Assembly: GCA_034440635.1 (NCBI GenBank)
Contig: JAOTON010002266.1
Location: forward strand, 1,178,001-1,242,000
DNA length: 64,000 bases
Reading direction: 5' to 3'
Source: Lepas anatifera
Lineage: Eukaryota; Arthropoda; Thecostraca; Lepadidae
Part shown: positions 21,901 through 33,060 of the stretch, piece after piece
How positions within the stretch are numbered: position 1 is the stretch's first letter
Layout of the letters: the number at the start of each line of letters is the position of its first letter
Notes under the pieces: generated by a model
The model's input: only the letters and a program-made list of their open reading frames with translations
What the model was told of the DNA's origin: nothing
Database searches by the model: none
Made by a program: the position numbers and the translations under genes

Positions 21901-22033
21901 CAAAACTATATGTCCAACCTTTAAATGTATAACGGAAGTTCCTCTAAACAAACATGTGCTTAAAAATATATCAGAGAAGTATTCTTTTGCAATTATAGAA
22001 TTCTTAATAATGAGCCTCGATGACCGGCGCTGA
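18988..22033 (+). pseudogene. Nearly intact APE-type LINE ORF2 (family C)
   Basis: Four frames in order cover a whole ORF2. Frame 1 (18988-19755) is the endonuclease: HINARSI, Glu in IAETW (about residue 83), GDFN (191-194), LLDNFFV. Frame 2 (19667-20395) carries SDHLP, the endonuclease end, and the linker. Frame 3 (20352-21686) is the RT: GGIDGIS, NYRPISLLP, FGFRKKHST, LDLKKAFD (188-195), GVPQGSILGP (245-254), FADD (276-279), KYLGVYID. Frame 4 (21677-22033) is the C-terminus. Only about three frame breaks and no long gaps separate them, so it is young or recently damaged. It is AT-rich, unlike family B. The clade is CR1/Jockey-like. Confidence 0.9.
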
Positions 22034-22250
22034 TGGTGGTGATGATGCACCGGAGCACAATGTGTGTGGGTGTGGGCGTGCGTGTATGTGAGTGGGATAG
22101 TGTGCTTGTAGGTGGGCGAGAGGGAGTACTTGTGGGTGGGAAGGTGGATGTCTGCCGTGCGTGGGTGGGTGACTGCGGTACTCGGTGTGTGTGGGTGTGT
22201 ACGTGCGCGTGTGTGTGGATGTGTAGGCAGGCGTGCGTGCGTGGATTCGG

Positions 22251-22566
<316 letters not shown>

Positions 22567-23020
22567 GTCTGACTCCCTGCTGCGCTTGCTTGCTAATTTG
22601 CCTGCTTGCTTGCTTGCTTGCCTATGCCTGCATGTCTGCCCTAATTTGCTTTCTGTCTTCCGAGTTCTCTGGCGAATGTTACTAGGCCTCTATCTTTTCG
22701 CCAGAATCTCGGAGGGGCTAACACGAATCTCCAGTTTTGGGTAGTCCCGTTTGGAAAAAGACTAACAATCTAACCGGTAATGAGCTAAATTATTGTGCAT
22801 TTAACCTAAATAGACCTGTATTCCTGCTCCCTGTATATTTACAGGGAGCTACTACTGGCAGTTTTTACTAATAGTATGATATTTATTATGCTTTCTTTAA
22901 GTTACTTTCTTTTTCCTAGCAGGGCGTGCCGCGACTTGTAATATTTTATGTTCTGGTGGTGTTAACGTAAAGGGTACTGTTGTCGTTGGGATCGCGGAGG
23001 GGGCACGCCTGGCTACCCGT
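22567..23020. other. Unassigned stretch
   Basis: Short TGCT-rich remnant after the microsatellite, then AT-rich sequence. No coding or RNA feature recognised. Confidence 0.4.
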
Positions 23021-23272
23021 TTAAATGGATGGCGGACCTTTTCTAGCAATAGAATTGCATGAAAAAAGCCATGTCTCACAGAGTGCCAAAACATCGAATC
23101 CGTAAGTTGCGTCGATGTCTACACGTAGATCCGGTAATTTGGGCTTGAGAGACTGTACGTTGAGGTGTCCAAGGATGAGACAAACCAGTGAGTGTTCAAA
23201 GTAATACAAATTAAAGGCAGGAAGCGGGCGAGTTTCAGAAAAAAATTCGAGAGGGGGCATAAGACGGCTCAT
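23021..23272 (-). pseudogene. Inverted N-terminal endonuclease fragment of a LINE
   Basis: The minus-strand frame contains HLNVQSLKPKL followed by a spacer and FDVLALCETWL, the first two conserved blocks of APE-type endonucleases, with the catalytic-type Glu in CETW. It is truncated right after this block. It lies upstream of, and opposite to, the RT relic at 23700-24690. It fits the missing 5' part of family B (whose copy at 15186-17925 starts just after this block). Confidence 0.6.
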
Positions 23273-23275
23273 GGC

Positions 23276-23520
23276 ACCACTCCTATGTGGATATCTACGG
23301 GTCTGCGCTGAAGCATCCTAACGTTAACACGCTGGGTGGAGCGGGCATGGTTCTCGATTAATTTCCACCAAAAACGTCGGGCCATGTTGCCCCCTATCCA
23401 CCAAAACCGTGACCCATTGAAATTGTCCGGCTTGTTTTGTTGCCCACCATCGCCGTCGTGCAAGCGCGTGTGACGGTGCACAGTGTTCTAAGGCAGGCCA
23501 AAATGGGGACATTATTCGAA
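23276..23520. repeat. Dispersed repeat fragment
   Basis: The end (GCACAGTGTTCTAA followed by a variable stretch and GGGGACATTATTC, 23475-23518) recurs inverted near 26776-26815. Probably the terminus of a short interspersed or TIR element; class unknown. Confidence 0.4.
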
Positions 23521-23699
23521 TTTCTGACTATTTTTAAAACAGATTTTGATGTTTGCAACTAGTAGCAAAATAACCAGAGTGTTAGAAAATGGCAAACAAA
23601 AAAATTTAAGGCATTTGAAGTCGACGCGACAAGGCATCAAACTGCTGTCTTTGAATCTCTCGCCACATAACAAGTGTAGGGTGCCTGTCCAACCAGCTG

Positions 23700-24690
23700 C
23701 GTCTGCAGAACTGGGGGTCAAAATTTGTCTAAAACACGGGATATTAAAACTGGTATTTTTCAAGGAGGTGCGCTTAGTTGTATTTTGTACGCGCTTTTTG
23801 CGAACGACCTGAGCTTGTGTATAGGTGAAGGAGTAACGACGGTCTGTTATGCAGACGACACAAGTATCATGGTTTGTGGTAAAAACAAGATTTACATTTG
23901 GCTATAACCCGCTTGGAATCTGCCCTCAGTTCTGCCTTCAATTGGTTCTGCCAGAATGGCATGAAAGTCAACACTCAGAAGACGCAGATGGTTGTGATAG
24001 GTACCCAGGCCATGCTCCGCGGTCTGCCTCCGGTCACCCTAAAATTTTGTGGGAATACCATTCATGACTCACGTGTTGTTAAAAGTTTCGGAATCATTAT
24101 TGATAGGCACCTTTCTTATCAGTCTCATGTTGATTCAATCACAAAAAAGTGCACAGGCATTCTCATGGCTCTAAATCATGCGCGACATGTGATCCCTACC
24201 TCGGCTTTAAAATTAGTTGTTGAATCTTTAGCCATTTCAATCGTCCGGTACTGCATCTCTGTGTATGGTTCCTGTGGTGCAACTCAGGTGCACCGTATTC
24301 AAAAATTCTAAATTTCTGTGCGCGTGTGGTGTCGGGCCGACGTCGATTTGACCACATATCAGACGTTATGGAGCTGCTGCAATGGCCTTCTGCCCGCCAG
24401 CTGATCACATATCACTCTGTGAGCGCTGTTGAAAGGATTCTTAGCTCGGGACGACCCTCTTGTGTTGCGGCAACTATAGGAGAGCCAGCCCATCGTGTAC
24501 ACAACCACGACACTCGGAACGCAGGGCAGCGCACACTCCCTCGGATCCGCACAGAGGCAGGCCGGCGCCGACTCTGTTACCGCCGTGTTAGCGCGCTCAA
24601 CAGCCTCCAGCTGGTACCTGGCACCTTTAATTTTAAGGCCATCTTAAAATCTCTTTTATCACGGGCGCCGGATGTAACTTAGATATCTAG
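23700..24690 (+). pseudogene. LINE family B reverse transcriptase, 3' part
   Basis: Pieces on the plus strand: GIFQGGALSC (motif B) and CYADDTSIMV (motif C, catalytic Asp pair present) at 23725-23907, then NGMKVNTQKTQMVVIG and FGIIIDRHLSYQSHVDS (23898-24311), then the C-terminal block with HNHDTRNAG and PRIRTEAGRRRL (24326-24682). Two frame changes. It is close to the minus-strand copy at 15186-17925, sharing YGSCGATQxHRxQK. A TTGA/GATT tandem tail follows at 24848. Confidence 0.88.
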
Positions 24691-24845
24691 TCATTGTGTT
24701 ATGCTTTTACGTGTTACGTTTGTGTGTGCCAGAGTGTGTGTCTCTTATCTTTGATTCTTTTATTCCTTTTAGTCACCCTACTGTTTTATATTCTTGACGT
24801 GATTGTGCGAAAATCCCCCTCGCTGCCGTGGACCACAATTGAATA

Positions 24846-24880
24846 TATTTGATTGATTGATTGATTGATTGATTAAAGGC
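24846..24880. repeat. (GATT)n LINE 3' tail
   Basis: Tandem GATT/TTGA units end the family B copy. Short tandem 3' tails instead of poly-A are usual for CR1-like elements and mark the 3' junction. Confidence 0.75.
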
Positions 24881-25960
24881 CAAGAGCAATGCTCATTTTC
24901 GATGCTTTTTTGTAGGCTAAGAGAACGTACAAGATGAGACAAACCAGGGTTCATTAGAAAGCTTAAGGCATGAAGAATGCGATTTTGCACACAGTTTTTT
25001 CCAGTGATCGCTGCAATTAAATTTGGAGAGCAAAATATGTACCATATACATTTCACATACATTTTGAGACTATGTCAATTATCGATAAGCATACAAAAAA
25101 TTGCGTCGCCTGCCCCACCCTGGGACCACTTTGAAACTATGGCAGGATGTTTCGTCTACCTGCCCCGCAAGTTTCAGCTGCGTCACGCCGCGGCAGTGTT
25201 GATGGCGACATATTATACAAGGGCATGTCGCGCGCTGCCGGTCGGGGGCGGCGGCCGTCGGCGAGGTATGCCTGGAGGCTTGAAGGGAGGTGGGCCGGGG
25301 CACGGCGAAGGTGGTTCAGTGCATTGGTTACAATGAGTTAAATGAGCACTTTTTGTTCACATTGCTTGTCGACTGGACTTTTAACCTACTGTCGTTGACG
25401 TCTTCACTCAATAATTGTGAAAAAGTGCAATGGTTACAGTATGGGAAAATCAAGCTTTCAATTGATGTCTCAGTACACTAGCATATCCAGTAACCATTCG
25501 TAGAATCGCAGCTAGTATTTGCACTGGCCATTTTCAGACCGCACGATGGGGTGAGAACCGAGATACATAAATTAACCCTTCCTCGTTTGCGAAGTTCACT
25601 TCAAATATCATCAGGGAATAGAGTCTCACAGCATACACACGCACTTGTTGCATGTTCTTTTATCGTCACTTGAGTTTCGAACTGGATGCTGTAAACATGG
25701 AGGTGCGGATAAGTGTAGAAATGCGGGTAGGACTTGGGAATTTCATTGAAAAGGCGAATGAGCAGCTCACTGATATTTTCCAAGTAAGTAAGTACTGTGC
25801 GTTCGACGCAACGCCAATTCCGTTAAAAATACAGTTCAGTTATGGACCAAGCAAAGGTTTCGTATTTATTCTGTAGGAATCTGATACCATTATCCTGGTG
25901 TATGAACAAACATATCACCGTTGAATGTGATAAATTTCGTCTTCATGGTTGCATGCAGTA
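24881..25960. other. Unassigned stretch with a GC-rich core
   Basis: Mostly AT-rich. Bases 25140-25335 are GC-rich (GGGGGCGGCGGCCG) and open in several frames, but show no recognisable protein motif or consistent splice sites. Confidence 0.35.
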
Positions 25961-26039
25961 GCGCACCCAAGGGAAGGGGGTAATTATATACAATATAACC
26001 GGAACTATAGCAGCCTTTGGGTGGGAAATGAGGGTTTGA

Positions 26040-26502
26040 CCTTGAAAAACTTTGACCTTGACCTGTGACTTTGGCCGAGAGTAGCCCTAACTATAGTCAT
26101 AGCATAACATACGTCATACTGAGTAATGCCACTGAGTAATGCCTGACCGGAATACTGCGGTCAATGACTTTGACATGAGACCTTTGACCTTGACCTTGAC
26201 CTTGTGGGTTAATATTGACATATAACCTGATTATATGACGTTATGACATCATCACTCGGTCTACAGTGCAGGTGAACTGGTGCGACCACCCAATAGCGAC
26301 GGTCTCAAAATATAGGTCTGACTGTGAAGGCCTATAAGTAAAAAAATTATTGACCGATCTCCAAAATTTTCTTAATTAATCGACAGCCTCATAAATTCTC
26401 TCAAATGTGGCCGAGTAGCCTTTTCCGGCGGCGAACAGTTCTCTGGCTGCTTTGGAAAAATAGGTGGGGTACTTTAAGGGCTCCCTCCACTGCGTGTGTT
26501 AA
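26040..26502. mobile_element. AGGTCA-rich TTAA-type element, partial
   Basis: Homologous over its last 230 bp to 30670-30908 (shared CAGTGCAGGTGAACTGG, AGGTCTGACT and AATTCTCTCAAAT blocks). It ends CAGTGCGTGTGTTAA-like with TTAA at 26499-26502. TGACCT hexamers are stacked without spacers at 26185, 26191 and 26197, and at 26053 and 26059. The left end was not located. Confidence 0.5.
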
Positions 26503-26999
26503 GCGAGGGTTAAATAACGTCTTCAATGTCAAGAATATCGCGCGTATACACTTAAAGTGACCGGAAATTAACTAGAACATCCATGCAAAGCCCCCTTATT
26601 ATCATATCTACATATAGTTTTTTTTGCTGCTGACCTAGGGTCAAATACCTGCCAGTTATGCCCGCTGTGGTCAGGTCTTGACATTCATATGTTGTCCACA
26701 TAATCTGTGGGAACAGAGCTTTTGATTGATACCAAAATTATTGATCTGGGATTCATACTTGTTGAGATACTGAATTATGTCCCCACTTTCGGCTCCGTTA
26801 GAACACTGTGCGGTGCCGCCCCTAGCGACCACCTGCCCCCTATACAACCACACCCCTAGCATCTGCCGGCGGCGGCTACAATACTACTGCAATGCAATAC
26901 TTTCCATGCCGCACCGCTGCAAAGCAATGGCTACTCGTGCTTTAGCCCAATCCTGCAGCGTTCCCCTAGGAAAGTCCGCCCTGGCCCCTGTACACCGTC
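26503..26999. other. Unassigned stretch
   Basis: Contains one copy of the short dispersed motif also seen at 23475-23518 (here 26776-26815, inverted). Otherwise nothing recognised. Confidence 0.4.
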
Positions 27000-27535
27000 C
27001 GTGGCTGGTGTCGGTGGCTGGTGTCCGTGGCTGGTGTCCGGTGGCTGTGTCGTGGCTGTGTCCGGTGGCTGGTGTCCGTGGCTGGTGTCCGGTGACTGGT
27101 GTCCGTGACTGGTGGCTGGTGTCCGTGGCTGGTGACTGGTGTCCGGTGGCTGGTGTCCGGTGACTGGTGTCCGGTGACTGGTGTCCGTGGCTGGTGTCCG
27201 GTGGCTGGTGTCCGGTGACTGGTGTCCGGTGACTGGTGTCCGTGGCTGGTGTCCGGTGGCTGGTGTCCGTGGCTGGTGTCCGGTGACTGGTGTCCGTGGC
27301 TGGTGTCCGGTGGCTGGTGTCCGTGGCTGGTGTCCGGTGGCTGGTGTCCGGTGGCTGGTGTCCGTGGCTGGTGTCCGGTGACTGGTGTCCGTGGCTGGTG
27401 TCCGGTGGCTGGTGTCCGGTGACTGGTGTCCGGTGACTGGTGTCCGGTGGCTGGTGTCCGGTGGCTGGTGTCCGGTGGCTGGTGTCCGGTGGCTGGTGTC
27501 CGGTGGCTGGTGTCCGGTGGCTGGTGTCCGTGGCG
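27000..27535. repeat. 13-14-bp minisatellite (GGCTGGTGTCCGGT)n
   Basis: About forty units of GTGTCCGGTGGCTG and 13-bp or GTGACTG variants. The minus strand reads as long TPATGHQPPDTSHR frames because different unit lengths shift the phase; these are not genes. Runs of variant units (GTGACTG) recur, suggesting higher-order duplication. Confidence 0.95.
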
Positions 27536-27775
27536 GACCAGAGCGGACGGCCGGCCGCTCAGCGCTGCTGTGGCTACCGCTCTGCCTGACCACCGCGTTT
27601 TTGTTCGGCGGTGGCGATAAATGGGTGGCACGAGCCTCGGCGGTAATCGACGGCCCACCCTGAATAGCGCCGAATCGCGCTGGAAACATAGCCCGGCTGG
27701 TGATAAATCCTCTAAATGTTTGGAGGCCTGGGAGTCGGTCAGTTGGAATTCCTCGGAAACGAGTCGGTGCAGCAG

Positions 27776-28268
27776 CCATGCTCTGGCGTCGCGGTCTTAC
27801 CCATGATAGGGACGTGACAGTGGCTGTTGAGGTACAACAGCCATGCCCTGTGGCATCGCGGTCTTACCCATGATAGGGACGTGACAGTGGCTGTTGAGGT
27901 ACAACAGCCATGCTCTGTGGCATCGCGGATGATAGGGACGTGACAGTGGCTGTTGAGGTACTACAACAGCCATGCTCTGTGGCATCGCGGTCTTACCCAT
28001 GATAGGGACGTGACAGTGGCTGTTGAGGTACAACAGCCATGCTCTGTGGCATCGCAGTCTTACCCATGATAGGGACGTGACAGTGGCTGTTGAGGTACAA
28101 CAGCCATGCTCTGTGGCATCGCGGTCTTACCCATGATAGGGACGTGACAGTGGCTGTTGAGGTACAACAGCCATGCTCTGTGGCATCGCGGTCTTACTCA
28201 TGATAGGGACGTGACAGTGGCTGTTAAGGTATTTAGGTACAGCAGCCACGCTCTGCGGCATCGCGGTC
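27776..28268. repeat. 67-bp minisatellite, about 7 copies
   Basis: A 67-bp unit containing CCATGATAGGGACGTGACAG and TGGCTGTTGAGGTACAACAG is repeated with few changes. One copy (27900-27960) lacks about 13 bp. It starts about 240 bp after the 14-bp minisatellite. Confidence 0.95.
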
Positions 28269-28281
28269 AGTGCAGTGCTTT

Positions 28282-28745
28282 CATTAAGTTAATATACAAA
28301 TCGTCCTGAATGTGCTGAAGTCAATTTGCCATCAGCTGTGGTATCTGTGCACAGAAAGTTATACTCTGTCCCGCTGGTGCATCTTGGAGGTAAGGAGCCA
28401 GTCGCACAACAATTGGCCAAAGCAGCAAACAATTCACATTTGACTAGGGCAGGCTTAAGTTTCCGATAGAGGCTATGAAGAGCTCGGTGAATGTTTGGTA
28501 CTAAGCCTCAGCCAGCTTGGCATCCCTGACAGCTGGCTGGTATTCGATTGCCTGAATCTGAAATATTCTGGCCAGAAATGGCTCCGTTAAGCAGCTGGTG
28601 ACTGGTGTAGCTTCTGTTTCCAGGTATTCCAGAACTTAATGTGGTGAACGATCCCACAGCGTGGTGTGAAGCTGGTGGAAGATTTCGTGAGCCATCCAAA
28701 GGGTAAAAATATGCATCAGTATCAGCATAAGTGTCGCCACCGACA
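28282..28745 (-). pseudogene. Unrecognised coding-like remnant
   Basis: Two minus-strand frames lie in tandem. One runs 28777-28508 (contains YPLDGSRNLPPASHHAVG). The other, just after its stop, starts VPNIHRALHSLYRKLK and ends at the stop near 28282 (contains CELFAALANCC). Composition looks protein-like rather than random, but I do not recognise a family. It could be part of a transposon ORF. Confidence 0.25.
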
Positions 28746-28968
28746 AAAAAGTGGGAAGGGGGGCAGCCAAACTTCAACCTGATGCTGACAAAAAACCTTC
28801 AACGTCAGGACCAAAAACTGTTCGAATTTGGGCTCCTCGTTGCCTACCGCAACGGCTGGATATAAGAATGTCCGGTTTCCTCTCATTTCGACTGAGATCA
28901 GGAAATTTTTGGGCCAAAAAGTGGGGGGGGGCCAGCCTCCCCTGGCTCCCCCTTTTCCGACGCGTGTG
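28746..28968. mobile_element. Short element with GGCC-rich 3' end
   Basis: Ends AAAAAGTGGGGGGGGGCC then CCTCCCCTGGCTCCCCC and TTCCGACGCGTGTG, similar to ends at 3540-3598 and 32950-33040. Class unknown. Confidence 0.35.
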
Positions 28969-29940
28969 AGTATCAGAGCTCTTAAATAGTTCGCAGGAGA
29001 ATAGGGAGAAGCACCTGCCTCACGACGTTCTCCAGCGATAGTTACTAGAGAGAGGTTCGCCTTTGGAAGGCATTCCTGTTCTATCGGGATTTAGAGTACT
29101 AGGGTGCTGAACTATTTAATTTCAGGTCTTCTGTGGAATAACATGTATTTTTATTGCGCTGCAAATACATCTGAAAAGTAAATGCCTGCATGTCAAATCC
29201 CATCTAACGCTCTTATACGCTCGCACATGCCACGCTGTCTTTACTGGTAGGTTATGCACCCCTTTCTTACCAATTTACATGGGGAGACTGCAACGCCGGG
29301 CGGCCAAACGCGCCTGAAACATGAAATCTTTAACCGTTTTGAGGCGATCTTTCCCGTTGTCGTAGATGCTTGGAATGTGGCTCATTGAAATTAGAATTGA
29401 ATATATAATGGAAAAAGTGGGTTCGAGTCTGAAAAGTAGAAAAATGTTTTTTTGAACGACCCTAATGTTACACCCAACACCCAAATCCTGCAACAGGGTT
29501 ACTACTGCAAGTTCTATGGTGAACTGACTGAACAATAGCGCAGAGTTTGCCGCTATTATAGGGTACCCATATTGAGTCTAAATTTTGAAAAATCTATTAG
29601 TTCCTTCTAAACTATAGGGGCGAGAATATGTCTAGTACCTACTATTTTTTAGAATGCAGCTGCGGTTTTCTTCAAATTTATATTACTTATAAATTTTGAA
29701 TATAAATTGTCGATAGCGATGAATCGATGATTTAGTAATCAGGATTTCCTGTTATACCGGCTTGAACTACCAAACTGGCGTACTCGTCCTCTATTACCCT
29801 GAGTTGCTCCTGGAGAGGAAAGCTGTTTGTTAGACTCACTGTACATACGTGCAAGTTTTCGTCAGTGAGTGAGGTCTTATTCAGGGACGCTGACGATACT
29901 CAGCAACAGCTGACGACTCTCAGCAACAGCCAACACACGC
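28969..29940. other. Unassigned stretch
   Basis: AT-rich, no conserved coding block, RNA gene or repeat recognised. Confidence 0.4.
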
Positions 29941-29951
29941 CGTGCTCTCTG

Positions 29952-30190
29952 TTTTAGGCTTCCGTCGCAAAATCAGCGTGCCAAGCACTGTCGCCGCAAC
30001 CAACACAGCGTGTGTTTCCGATATCGCTGCTTACCAAAGCGGCCGCGGTGCCGGCCGGGCCGCGCTCGGAGAGCCTCTCCAGTGCTTCAGACCTCTCGTG
30101 GAAGCTGCATGGCTCCAAGCTCCAGCTCCATCGATGCGCTCCTTCGCCGTAAACAGGGTTGACACCGCCATGGCGGATGGAGATTGAAAC
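29952..30190. other. GC-rich exon-like island
   Basis: A GC- and CpG-rich block bordered on the plus strand by CTCTGTTTTAG (acceptor-like, 29949-29959) and open for 78 codons. On the minus strand it is also open, and GTAAGC follows GCCGCTTTG (donor-like). Either strand could carry an exon, or it is a remnant CpG island. No protein family was recognised. Confidence 0.2.
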
Positions 30191-30274
30191 GGGAGCCCGA
30201 CCGGCGCACCAGTCGCTCCACCACTGGAGAGGGTGGGGGATGGGTAGGGGCTATGGTGATCTACATCATGAGCA

Positions 30275-30908
30275 ATTTTCATTGACCTGGGTCAATATCT
30301 TCAAGGTCAAACGAGGTCATAAATGTCAAACCTTGGCCATGCTGGGGACCGATTGGAAAATACCGTGATTATGCGGGCAAAAGGCGGGAACAGGCCAAAG
30401 GCGGACCAGGGTTATAGATGGAAGGTCGCAAAAACCTTCCCTACAACTTTGGGTCTTTCCAAATGACCTTTGACCTTGACCTTTGGATTGAGGCACCTTA
30501 ACTATGACGTCAAGGCATAGTATACGTCAGATCAGGTAACACCATTTGACCTTGAAAGTGATGATATGACCTCGAACTGAGACCTTTCACCTTGACCTGA
30601 CCTTTATGTGATGTGACCTTGACATATCATCCCAGTTATGCGGCGTTATGACTTAACCACTCGGTCTCCAGTGCAAGTGAACTGGTCCGACCGCGCGATT
30701 ACGGTGATTTCAAAATGCAGGTCTGACTTTAGAAGCTTATATGTAAGTGAAAACATTTTTGACTAAAATGTCTTCGCCAATCGACACGCCTTTAAATTCT
30801 CTCAAATCTGGCTGAGTATCGTTTTTCGGCTTCAAGTCGTTCTCCGTCCACCTCGGAAAAACTGGTTGGGGGGCTCCGATACCCCCACCCCTCCAGTGCG
30901 CGTGTTAA
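30275..30908. mobile_element. AGGTCA-rich TTAA-type element, partial
   Basis: Ends with CCAGTGCGCGTGTTAA (TTAA 30905-30908) and is homologous to 26040-26502. Three TGACCT hexamers stand at 30464, 30471 and 30477, i.e. one-base and zero-base spaced direct repeats; many more occur through 30625. The left terminus is unclear. Confidence 0.5.
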
Positions 30909-31747
30909 ATGAAGTTTCCTACTTTTTAATGGGTTTGGAACTGAGATAGCTGTTTTGTAGAGCGTATTGAGAAACCAATATTGTCATATTTAATTTCACC
31001 CAAAGCTTTCTGTACACAATTTCTGCCAGTTTTAAAGCTCAAAGCAAATGGGCCTTATTTCAAACCCTGAAAGAACACTTCCCATACGGTTGCAGCAATC
31101 TGATTGGTCCTTAGGCCTGAGCCCCGCCCACTTGCGAAAAATGTAATTCTAGCGAGTGAGCCAGCTTGTGGTAGGCCCCTTTGGCGGTGCGACAAAGCTG
31201 GCGCAACACATTCGTTTCATTCGAGCACAGAATGTCCAGCCAATTGGAGAAAAAATCCGTCTCCGAAAAGATTATCTTAAGTAGCGAGGTTATCCTTTTC
31301 ACAATAATGTAACAGTTAACTTTATTGTTACCCTCTCCTGTACACAATACGTGAAAACACTACTCGGATAAGGCAAGGCAAATTATATAAACAGTATTGT
31401 TGATGTCAGGGGGTACGGTATTTTTCTTGGTTTGGGGGATGGGGAATTCCTGGAATCCCATTAAAATGAGGGCACTTTAAATACAATTCAAATGTAATTG
31501 AACTGGTTATTGGGCACAATACATTCGTATGTGAAAGATTATACAGGCTATCTCACTTCAGTGCTTCGTCTAAGGAGTTTTCACTAGGTGGGATTTCAGC
31601 TAACTCAACCAACCCTACCCAATACAAAGGCAGAAATGCTAGAACTAAGCTTTAGTTGGAAGGCAGGCCATGCTAACAAGCAAAAAAATCGTTGCGCGGT
31701 GAAATCGGTGCGTGACGGATGCAAGGAAATTCCAATTTATTTTTACG
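30909..31747. other. Unassigned stretch
   Basis: AT-rich sequence between two TTAA-type elements. No gene recognised. Confidence 0.4.
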
Positions 31748-32773
31748 TTAACACGCGCCCCGCTGGGGTCCCTTGCATGACGCGCTCCGCTGGGGGGCGT
31801 TTATCGCCCTCCCCTCTCCGTATCTCGTTTTCCACGAAAGCTAAAGGAAAATTACGGGCGGTGTTCGAAAGCTCTTGACAAGACGAAGATAATTTATACG
31901 AATAATTGTTATGTCAGGTCAATATTGAGGTCAGCATAGGTCAAAGAATGTTCCATAGGCTTACAACAGAGCAGTGTACGTTTCCGTCTCTAGATCTGCC
32001 CTCAGGGAAGCTAGAGCAAATCGTTATACATCATTGGATTCCTCTTATCGCGGCGAATCGAATGATGTATAATATGACCTTGCTAGGTCAAATAGTCAAA
32101 ATGACCTGACCTCGATCTAGGTCAGGGTCACAGAGTGACATGGTATGGTCATGTTGCATATCGATCGACTCCCCGTGACAATATAAGCACAATGCAAGCA
32201 AAATGGGAGCTTTATCTCAATTCAGTGAGAAGTTATTGGCAAAACAATCACTCTCTGCTCCCGTGACCTGATATGACCTTTGAGAGGTCAGATGCTCAAA
32301 AACTCAAGTTTATGGTCAGTATCGTGGTAAGAATAGACAGTTTGAGGATATTCAGCCTTATCCATTCAGTATTTCTTGAAAACGAGTCCATTCTATTTTT
32401 CACCATAGAAATGGGGGTGACCAAAAATTGACCCCACCTTAGGTCACCAATATCGAAATTCCGAGTTAGCAGGTTTGTAGACCGTAAGGACCTTATCATA
32501 TTTTGGAAGTTTCAAACTGATCGGTTGGCCAATGTTCCCTGAGCGCTGCTTCAAACTCGTAATTTTAGGTTTTGAGGTCGGGTCACTTGACCCTGAATAG
32601 CTCCTTGGCCTGACATGACCTTAACTCAAAAATTTGGTCAGATGTGTAAAATTGATCAGGGATAAGGTATCGTAAGTTTCGTTATTCTGCGTCTGTTCGT
32701 TTTTGAGCTGCTATCTGGGAAAAACCAGGAGGGGGGCGAATTTCACCCCCCCCACCACCGGGGCGCGTGTTAA
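31748..32773. mobile_element. TTAA-flanked non-autonomous DNA transposon, copy B
   Basis: TTAA at 31748-31751 and 32770-32773. The left terminus is TTAACACGCGCCCCGCTGG; the complement of the right is TTAACACGCGCCCCGGTGG. Length 1026 bp, close to copy A (1038 bp), with the same organisation: GC-rich ends, AGGTCA-rich interior (31916, 31928, 31938 and others). No transposase frame. piggyBac-like by target site and end structure. Confidence 0.7.
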
Positions 32774-33060
32774 AACTGTTCTTTTTCATGATAATCTTTA
32801 TCCACCCCAAATGCACCGTATGGAACCCAATGCACCAAGACGGAAACAGAGGCAGCTGCACGATGGTTCAAAAACATTTTGCTTTGAAAAATAATACCAG
32901 TTTCGTGAAGCTGCACCAAACTCGGTCCACGCAGGGTGTTTTTCCAAAATATCATTATTTCCAAAGTTGGGGCAGGGCAATGCCCCTGCTGTGTTGGGGG
33001 CCAACTGTCCCCTGCCTGCCCCCGGTTCCCAGGTCCTTGACGAAAGGCGATTAAATATAT
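32774..33060. mobile_element. Fragment with GGCC-rich end
   Basis: Contains TTGGGGCAGGGCAATGCCCC and a CCCCCGGTTCCCAGG end resembling 3540-3598 and 38190-38330. Directly abuts the TTAA element. Confidence 0.35.

Noticed and set aside
26931..27779. 282-codon Thr/Pro/His-rich frame on the minus strand
   Set aside because: Produced by the 13-14-bp minisatellite; two overlapping frames give the same repeat peptide.
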